Of a DNA stretch of 64,000 nucleotides, positions 57,101 to 64,000 are shown in pieces. The notes below the pieces were generated by a model. The model was not told where the DNA came from and made no database searches. It saw only the letters and a program-made list of their open reading frames with translations. Source of the DNA: Semisulcospira habei (taxonomy: Eukaryota > Mollusca > Gastropoda > Semisulcospiridae); contig BTPG01000003.1 in NCBI GenBank assembly GCA_036245525.1, positions 184,794,013 through 184,858,012 on the forward strand, given 5' to 3'. Position 1 is the first letter of the stretch; every line of letters begins with the position of its first letter. Position numbers and translations under genes: made by a program.

Positions 57101-60100
57101 AGCTATTTCTTTATTTGCACGCCCAACCCCCTTACTAGGAGGACCAGAGGTTTTTTGTCGGGGTCTCCATCCCTTAGACCATGTTGGTTCACGGCACCTT
57201 ATTTCATTCGGTGCACCCCTCTCGCGAGGGACCCCCCTATCCACCACCCAGGGGACTCGCCTCAACGCCATATAGTCCCAGCGCGAGGGGATGCTAAAAT
57301 GAGGTTGAGAAACAGGCCTACATCATCACAACAGGATGTCACAAATATAATAAACTTGACTAGGCGATTCTGTGATCACAGTGAGTGCCACAGTGGTTGA
57401 TTTTGTATCCCTACCCCTTAAGTTGTAAAAATACACAAAATTAATTAGAAAAAAAATACTAAAGTTGTTCCATTTCATTTTGACCTCTCTTTACCTATTA
57501 CGCTTCAATAATGTGAGCATAAAGTGCAAGAAAATATGGACAGTCGGCATCCTTTATGGTACATTCGAGGTGAATGATAGCTTTTTCCCATTTAAAATTT
57601 CCGAATTGGGAATCGTACGTTGTTTCCGATGCCTTCATAAATTTTGTATAGAACTGATAGGTCTTTTTGTTTAGGTTTTATTGGTTAGGATAGAGTACCA
57701 CAGTTACTCCCAACCTGATTTTATGATGCTGTGATGCATTTAGGGGCCACACTGGCTAAATCTGATGCCCTACTCCCATTTTACAAGTACGCAAAGGAAC
57801 ACAAAATGATCATAACAATTGTTTATGTCATACTCCTCTATTTAAATTTTTGTTGCCAGTTTTCTTAACAAAGTATGCAGCATACAATTTGTGATCATTT
57901 CATTAATTTCAATGTGACCCATCAATTTATTTGTAACTATACTGACTTTTGTTAAAAACGCGAAAAGTGTAAGTGTACCCGCAAACAAAGAGCCACCCTG
58001 ACAGCAAAACAAGAACATTTTATTTGTTGCTTACTTCAGATGTTCAGCCTACTGTCTGAGCTATCTTCACACAAAAATTGGATGAGTTATCGCCCATGGC
58101 TACCTTGGAGGACACAGGGTTTCATTAGTGGTGAAAATAAGCAAAACTAAGGTACTCTGTGAAGCAAGTTTGCTGTGATATGTTTTAACACAAATGTTAT
58201 GGGGATTGCTTATAATGACTGTTATTAACTGTCTCAAACGAACTTTGACTCGAACAATTCATTAGAGAACCAGAACTTCCGGTGCACATCATTTTCTAAA
58301 TAAATCTTATTTGATTTAATGTGAATTACTTTCAAACCATTTTTCATACTCCAGTAACTGACACAGAAATAAAGAACACACCATATCCATTTGATCAGGT
58401 AAATATGGCCGCTAACATAAAAATAAAGAACCTTTTAATTTTCATGTTTGTAGGTCATGTTGATTATTTATGTGCCTTTGACAAACGAAAAGTAGGTCAT
58501 GATCAAACAGGCCTCAATTTCATGCACACGGACCCTAGTGACACTGCACATTGGTTGGCTTTCAGCTGTGTCCTATGCAGATGCTCCCCATTTCACTTTA
58601 AATATCCTGTGATGGTAGTGTCAGTGATGACGTCATAAGTCATCGATGTGCGATTCTTAAGACTAAACATTCTATTTGCACACGACATAACACACTCTTC
58701 ATAATATTTTCTACTAAATGACGTCAAAATAACCCGAATTAAAGGATATGTACGAAGAAAAGCGCTATGGTGAAAAATTTGCCTTTCTTTTGTTGATCAG
58801 TATATTTTTAAACTGGCTGGTCCTAGCGTAAGGCGGGTAAAGAAAGGTCTCCCCTTTTGTTTTCATTTATTTTCATCTAGAAATGTGTAAATATGAATAT
58901 GCGTAATAAAGTTTCATGGTTCCTAACAGCCAAAACAATGTTATCAAAATATTTAGTTTCCACAAGTCCACCCCGAGATCACCACTTCCACCCCCATTTT
59001 TGGCCTTTTCTGCAACGTTCAATTCCTTTATAGCCGTCTTTAAATCTTATATCGTTCTGGCTGCCAATAAGTGAGCTGTCAAGAGCTCGGCAGCATGTTT
59101 TCAGAGTTTGGTGTACAGGGGCGTGTCTTCTGATCAGAACTGCCAGCGGACCACTTCTCTGTATGGACAGGTCTGGAGAATGTGCTAAGGAGACTGATTT
59201 TCTACGCCACAAAGAGCTGTTTCCGCATGACCCAGTCTCACTAGGCGAGTCCAGAGTGATCAGTGCGTAGATGAAAGATGGCCTGGCTCTCCCTGGTCAG
59301 CTTGTTGATGTCGTCTGCCCACGGGCTGCAGCCGCCATTCTGCTGTTGCCAATGACTTTGTTGCTGTAGGGTTTTGGTTTTTTTACAGGAGGTTGTGAAT
59401 TCGAGGTAGTCTAGCGCCTGCTTTGGCCAGGCTGTCAGCCTCTCCATTCCCAGCTACTCCAGAATGCACTGGAATCCACTGCAGCACTATTTTGTGGACA
59501 GGGCATCTAGCCTATCTTGAAGCTTCCTGGTGAGGAGATCAGTGGATCAAGCTACTGCCTTACCCTAGCTATTGCTCTGCTGCTGTGTTGAGCACCTGCA
59601 GATCTGTACGATAGTTGGAGCTGCTGCCACCAGCTGGTAAGGAGAGGGAGGTAATAGTGCGGTCTGAACAACAGATCTATGTACACGCCACTTCCTTCAT
59701 TACGCATGGCGTCTGTGCAGACCCGCCTGTGTACATGTGAGCACAGCTGCCAGGGTAGCGCTTGTGCATAATCTCCAGCGAGAAGGCTTTGTGCAGTGCC
59801 ACGATCTTTGGCATAGAGTCCTGGAACATCGTTTATGTTGTCTAGAAGGCTCTTTCGAGATGTCCAGGTATCTTTGGGCTTGGTTCTAGGATCGGACGTC
59901 AGTTTTAGCATTTTGTAGGACCTTCAGTTGGCGGTTCAGACTTGGGCATTTCTGACGGTTCTTGCTCTGCTCCTGTAGTCACCAGTGCTGTTCGTGTTTA
60001 GTAAGTCTCTTCATCGTGTATGCTGTTCTGCGTTCCAGTAGCTCCAATGTCCTCCATTTCCTAAATCGGAGTGCTCCAGATGGCTCTAAAAATGTCACTG

Positions 60101-63100
60101 CATCATGAGAATGACCCATGTTCTGCATCTTGTCAAGCCTGGCTTTTTGGGTTTTGCAGGCAGTGTTTCATGTTGTCGATGTATCTTGGTACCGCACTAC
60201 TGGTCTGACCAAGCTGGTGTTTGCTTGCGCCAGGATGCTGTAATTTGCGCCAATGTGGTCCCCACCAGTTTCTTCATCAGAAACTTGTTTTCGCAGCTCT
60301 AGCCTCCATGGCTTCGACGTGAGTCCTCCACGTGAATCCAGTATTTTTTTGTTGCCAGTAAAGTTGGTCTGTCTGTCTTTGGTACTGAAAGGTCTCCAGT
60401 TTCAAGGCGAACTCTTCCATCTGATTGAAAGAGATGGTCTAGCTCAGTTTGAGTGGCCATCTTTCAGTTCATTTGCTGACTCCATTGGCAGCATCCTGGA
60501 TTCTGCAGAATGCTATTTCTGTATGTTCTGCTGCGCTCCACACTGCAAAGTCATCCGCATGGAGGATGTTCGAGACGAACCTTGGTACTGCTGTACTGAT
60601 GTCATTAATGTAGACCAAGAACAGCATCAGACACAACATCTCCCTGAGGTACACCTTCCCCGGGTTTGACAAGACTGCTGAATGTGCAGACAGTAGAAGC
60701 TTCAGCGGCATCCCTTGTTAAACATGCCTAACTAAAATAAATTACAATTAAATTGATGGATCACATTAAAATTAATGAAATGAACACAAATTTTTATGCT
60801 AAATATGCATACTTTGTTAAGAAAACTGGCAACAAAAATATTTAAACAGAGGAGTATGACATAAGCAATTGTTATGATCATTTTGGGTTCCTTTGCATAC
60901 TGGTAAAATGGGGGTAGAGCTGCAGATTTAGCCACTGTGGCCCCTAAATGCACTACAGCATCATACAAACAGATTGGGAGTAACTGTGGTACTCTATCCT
61001 AATTAATACAACCTAAAAAAATGACCTATCAGTTTATACAAAATTTCTGAGGGCATCGGAAACAACGTACGTTTCCCAATTCGGAAATTTTAAATGGAAA
61101 AAAAGCTATCATTCACCACGAACGTACCGTAAAGGATGCCGACTTTCCTTATTTTATTGCACTTTATGCTCACATTATTAAAACTTAATAGGTAAAGAGA
61201 GGTCAAAATGAAATGGATTAACTTTATTAATTTTTTCTAATTAATTTTGTGTATTTTTACAACTTGGGGGTAGGGATACAAAATCAACCACTGTGGCACT
61301 CACAGTGATCACAGCATCGCCTAGTGAAATTTATAAGAATTGTGACATCCTGTTGTAATGATGTAAGGCTGCAAATTGCCTGCCAGTGCTATATTAAATG
61401 TCTGAAGGCATCTGACACATTATTTTTGTCTTTTTTTGCGATTTCGCGGAAATGACCGTTTACTGGGTGCACAGAGATTCAATATTTTGTTCATAATGTT
61501 TTTTTGCAGAGGATGCAGAAGGTATACCTTAACATAATATTGCCTGATTTGGGCTTCTGGAATGCATTTTGATTTCTTTAGAGGAAAATGTTTCTCAACC
61601 TCATTTTAGCATCCGCGAAGACCGTGAATAGGGGTACCCTTCCGCCATCGGCTATATCTCTGGTCTGTTCCTAAGGAGTTTAGGGGGAAATGGCTTAAAC
61701 ATCTCAGGACATACTAAGGTACACTTTGAAACACATCTTATTGAGTACTGGGGCGGGGGAGGGGGGGGGGGTCACGGTAGACCGGGCTAGCTCATGGACT
61801 ATTGTGTTTATCAGCCGAACTGTGAAGTCACACTGACTGGGGGTGAGTGTGCAAAGCACGTTTAAAAGGGCTTTTAAATACCTATCCTGGGGCCGGGCAA
61901 GCTATTCCTCGTGTTAAGCTGATGCCTAGGGCTGAAGTTAAATAGCCTGCACAAATATTCGGGGACTTGGTAAAGAAATATTTTGTGCACTTGGACGCAT
62001 TTGTTAACTTTGAGTTGTTCTTTCACAGGAAGCAGGTCAAATCGATTTTATTTTTTTCGAATGATAAACTACTATTTTCAAGAGGGAGATTGACTATGGG
62101 CAAAGCCTCCCCTCTACGCCCCCCACCCCCCCCCCCCCCCCCCCGCCCATACCCCTCCCCCCCTCCCCTCCCCCCCCCCTCCCACCGAACAACACTCCTC
62201 CCCCCCCCCCCCTTTCCTTGAAAGACTTGGCTGAGACTCTGAATGTCAGCTTGTGTTATGTCTTACCTAAGCTGGTTATCCACGACAGTCGCGGCATGAT
62301 CAGTGTGTCCCATTTTGCACGTGCCGACAGGATGGAAGCACGTCATCATCGTGTGACGTATGTGACATCGCCAATAATCGTCACTGTCGTACTGGTGACG
62401 AACAGCACACGCCTTCACTGGCCCGTCCACCAGTCTGGCTCCTATCTTCTGCAGTGTCGGAGTGGTTATGAGCTTTTGGCACTGCCTCACACCTGCACAA
62501 GATCAACTATAGTTACGTCAGGAAACATAAGGCGGATACGAAAGCAATGTGTTGTAATAGATAGACCATCGTAACCGATGATGTCGTCATTGTGCATGAC
62601 TTCTATTTGTGGGTGCGGGTGTGGCTGGCCAAGCCAATCATGGAGCCACACCTGCGAGGGCAATGGGGGCAATGGAACGTAGCTATAGGGAGAGTCGACG
62701 CTGTCTTTCTGCGAGCTCTGGCACTGGTGATCCGTTCGCGCCGATTGTGTTCAAAGAGCGTGCAGGCTTTCCTGGTGGCGGCACGCCAGCCGGATCTGTC
62801 TTGTGCTTGTGCTTCAAGTTCCTTTACCGGGAAGACGCAGTGCTTGAGGCTGTCTCTTATGCAGTCTTTGAAGCGTTTCTTTGGCCGTCCTTCCTTTCTG
62901 TGGACTTTTGAGAGTGCACCATACAGGAGTTGGCGTGGCATGCGAGAATCATCCATGCGTATAACATGACCTGTCCAGCGGAGTTGTGTCTTTAAGATCA
63001 AGGCTTCAACACTCACTAAGCCAGCATTGTCCAGGACTTCCAGGTTTGTCACCTTTTCTTGCCATTTGATGCCCATGAGTGAGCGCAGGGATCTCATGTG

Positions 63101-63600
63101 GAAATGTTCAAGCTGCTTGAGGTGCTTTCTATACAGCGTCCATGACTGTGTTGTAGTGATGCGTTTATAGACATACTCTTACAGAAGACAGATAGATACA
63201 TTGTACATGGAAGGTTAACTATTAGAGTCAATTAAACTATAGCCACTATTGCTATTGCCTCTATCCATTTATCAGTCCATGACTCTATATATCCATGCAT
63301 TCTTCATCCATCTTTCCATCCACGTATGCTTCCATTTATCCAAGGCCGACGTCGGTCGCGGTTGGCCCGCGCACGGCTGTGCGCGGGCCAACGGCGGCCC
63401 ACGTCGGCACTCCATCTATCCCCCTTACCGTAGAGCAGAATGTCGACGTCGTGGTCCGTGCTGTATTGGGGGTCAATGAGCGGGTGTGCTGTAGGGTCGG
63501 TACTCTGCAGCCTGATGGTGCCGACACTGGTAGGATGGAGGAGGGTGGGCAGACACGAGAACCCGTCACTCTTCTGTCTAGAGGACAGACGCTCCCTCTC
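53984..63600 (-). CDS. GMC-family FAD oxidoreductase (glucose/choline dehydrogenase-like), last three exons
   Basis: Exons 63600-63429, 62492-62267 and 54119-53984 (stop TGA) join in phase and give the C-terminal GMC oxidoreductase domain, about 178 residues. Key motifs: [39 protein letters not shown] followed by TCKMG (catalytic His), and [20 protein letters not shown] with [14 protein letters not shown] (second active-site residue Asn, FAD contacts). The family oxidises alcohols, sugars or choline using FAD; the substrate cannot be told. The N-terminal FAD-binding part must lie beyond 64000. The 8.1 kb second intron is packed with transposons. No frame break is seen, so the gene looks functional. 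Confidence 0.88.
54346..54763 (+). mobile_element. tRNA-derived SINE with (TTA)n tail and 9 bp target duplication
   Basis: The head has a good A box (TGGCGCAGTGG, from about 54355) and a near-perfect B box (GGTTCGATTAC, 54399-54409). The body includes CTCCGGGTACTCCGGC-like sequence and ends GATAAAGCGCTTATTTAATG followed by TTA repeats. ATAAATTGG flanks it at 54337-54345 and 54764-54772. It lies in the large GMC intron. Confidence 0.88.
54773..54955. other. Short unassigned intron sequence
   Basis: Between the SINE and the inverted-repeat structure; nothing recognised. Confidence 0.4.
55165..55790 (-). pseudogene. LINE-E deleted RT region and C-terminal remnant
   Basis: Sequence runs from the end of the linker ([14 protein letters not shown] pattern in broken frame, then RPTPPD) straight into a C-terminal RT segment, [20 protein letters not shown], then [20 protein letters not shown] and [11 protein letters not shown]. 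The whole catalytic RT core is absent. A deletion of well over 1 kb at about 55535-55570 is the simplest reading. Confidence 0.75.
55791..57020 (-). pseudogene. LINE-E endonuclease and linker
   Basis: [34 protein letters not shown], a G-run frameshift near 56755, [60 protein letters not shown], then [40 protein letters not shown] and [16 protein letters not shown] (SDH motif). The linker that follows is Lys/Arg-rich. Same LINE type as LINE-B, but a different family. Confidence 0.82.
57937..58974. other. Unassigned centre of the inverted repeat
   Basis: No coding region is supported. ATGACGTCAT occurs near 58626. Confidence 0.35.
58975..60715 (-). mobile_element. LINE-F fragment (RT and RNase H, 5'-truncated)
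   Basis: Minus strand, from right: [40 protein letters not shown] (catalytic ADD, near 60560-60600), later a broken RNase H ([15 protein letters not shown] near 59680-59720; KQALDYLEF near 59410) and a C-terminal segment with [20 protein letters not shown]. RNase H again suggests an I/Jockey-type LINE. Frames shift several times. It occupies the loop of the large inverted repeat. Confidence 0.75.
61786..62100. other. Unassigned intron sequence
   Basis: Nothing recognised between the inverted repeat and the C-rich tract. Confidence 0.35.
62118..62215. repeat. C-rich tract
   Basis: Runs of C broken by single bases, about 50 bp from the donor of the GMC penultimate exon. Confidence 0.9.
62267..62492 (-). 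CDS. GMC oxidoreductase exon (penultimate, with catalytic His)
   Basis: Acceptor CTTGTGCAG, donor AG|GTAAGA. Encodes [20 protein letters not shown] and the [11 protein letters not shown] motif, ending AATVVDNQL. 226 bp. Confidence 0.9.
62592..63172 (-). mobile_element. LINE-G 3' fragment with C2H2 finger
   Basis: Reads [78 protein letters not shown] and [20 protein letters not shown]. It ends with [25 protein letters not shown]2CX12HX3H spacing. This is the C-terminus of a non-LTR element; everything upstream is missing. It lies in the intron between the first two GMC exons seen here. The 164-codon frame 63097-62603 is intact. Confidence 0.8.
63344..63408. repeat. GC-rich hairpin
   Basis: GTTGGCCCGCGCAC and GTGCGCGGGCCAAC form a perfect 14 bp stem with a 4 base loop. 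It extends outward imperfectly through GCCGACGTCGGTCGCG and its partner to ~30 bp arms. It is 20 bp downstream of a GMC exon donor, so it is in the intron. Confidence 0.88.
63429..63600 (-). CDS. GMC oxidoreductase exon (antepenultimate)
   Basis: Acceptor TGTTCTTGCAG, donor G|GTAAGG. Encodes [20 protein letters not shown], then [21 protein letters not shown], the start of the C-terminal domain. 172 bp, ending with one base of the Gly codon completed by the next exon. Confidence 0.85.
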
Positions 63601-64000
63601 CTGCAAGAACACAGGCACTGTATGCATGAATATACCAAGGGGAAGCATTCCCAGTAGGCAAAGGTCATCGGGCCGAAGTCGCCCGTGGTGGGCCCGAGCA
63701 AGACTTGCGCTCACCCACTGCAGTCGAATTCGGCCCGACAGCCTGGTACACACCTGGACTAGCACCAATACCATCAGATATCCATGTGGCGAAATTTAGG
63801 GACAAGAAACAATGACCACACACAAAACTCGTGGACAGTCCTTGGGAACTCTCGCAAACCAAAGCTGGGGAAAGCCCTAGCAGATAATGTAGACCCATCA
63901 TCGAAAATCACACAGCACTGAACAAACAAACAGTTAGATCCCCTAACATCTGTCTTACTAACTATTCCATAATGTCTATTTCTATCATAGTCTTAGACTT
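63601..64000. other. Intron sequence upstream of the GMC exon at 63429-63600
   Basis: Ends (on the minus strand) in a pyrimidine-rich acceptor. No further GMC exon is recognised up to the window edge. Confidence 0.45.

Larger units (their letters stand above)
55138..57288 (-). mobile_element. LINE-E, RTE-like, minus strand, internally deleted, 11 bp target duplication
   Basis: Flanked by GGATGCTAAAA at 55127-55137 and 57289-57299. The undisturbed site is in the right arm of the inverted repeat (near 61600-61612). The 3' end is on the left, with a TAAGTAAATAAGTA-type tail on the minus strand. Endonuclease and a short C-terminal part are present, but the RT core is missing. Confidence 0.9.
54956..61785. 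repeat. Large inverted-repeat structure, ~1 kb arms, holding LINE-E and LINE-F
   Basis: The left arm (54956-55137 plus 57289-57936, broken by LINE-E) is the reverse complement of the right arm (60741-61785). Shared blocks include TTAGTATGTCCTGAGATGTT, GAGATATAGCCGATGGCG and GAACTTTG-free AT-rich DNA such as TGTAAAAATACACAAAATTA. The left arm lacks ~200 bp present in the right. The 2.8 kb centre contains LINE-F. It could be a foldback-type element or an inverted duplication. All of it lies within the GMC intron. Confidence 0.82.

Noticed and set aside
63304..63774. Single 156-codon minus-strand protein
   Set aside because: Only 63429-63600 is exon. Both ends of the open frame read into intron past good splice sites.

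Overview
The window is eukaryotic nuclear DNA, most likely from a marine mollusc and probably a gastropod; I infer this from repeat style and cannot prove it. It has spliced exons with GT-AG introns, microsatellites of 40-120 bp, SINEs with 9-15 bp target duplications, many LINEs, one LTR retrotransposon and two classes of cut-and-paste transposon. There are no bacterial operons, CRISPR arrays or rRNA genes. Almost all recognisable protein sequence belongs to transposable elements (TEs), most of it frameshifted or interrupted. The one host gene I can defend is a GMC-family FAD oxidoreductase on the minus strand. Its last three exons lie at 63429-63600, 62267-62492 and 53984-54119 and join in phase; upstream exons lie beyond the right edge.

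Layout. 1-5.2 kb: mostly unassigned, with C-rich tracts, a long hairpin (1582-1770) and one orphan terminal exon (3852-4093). 5.2-9.7 kb: a decayed LINE (LINE-alpha) holding several later insertions. 9.7-11.8 kb: unassigned, plus an orphan minus-strand ORF (11170-11799). 11.9-24.4 kb: two copies of an I/Jockey-like LINE with RNase H (LINE-A) flanking a minus-strand RTE-like LINE (LINE-B). 24.4-42.8 kb: one composite PIF/Harbinger element. Its Myb/SANT gene (plus strand) was split by a P-element-like THAP transposon (24812-28045), and a 6.8 kb Ty3/Gypsy element (31395-38153) lies in its 3' part. Its DDE transposase is on the minus strand (40577-42584). 43.3-49.1 kb: LINE-C (minus) and a fragment of LINE-D. 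50-54 kb: mostly unassigned. 54.0-63.6 kb: the GMC gene, whose large intron contains a tRNA-derived SINE and a ~7 kb inverted-repeat structure carrying LINE-E and LINE-F, with LINE-G in the preceding intron.

Two things stand out. First, a ~390 bp repeat, here called Rep-A, occurs 12 times. Seven copies have clear target-site duplications, two of these are 5'-truncated, and one copy sits inside another. It behaves like a SINE moved by target-primed reverse transcription, but I see no tRNA-type promoter in it. Second, the Gypsy element has integrase upstream of reverse transcriptase in one continuous reading frame, the unusual pol order known from Gmr1-type elements. Nested insertions with target duplications and empty sites let much of the insertion order be read directly.
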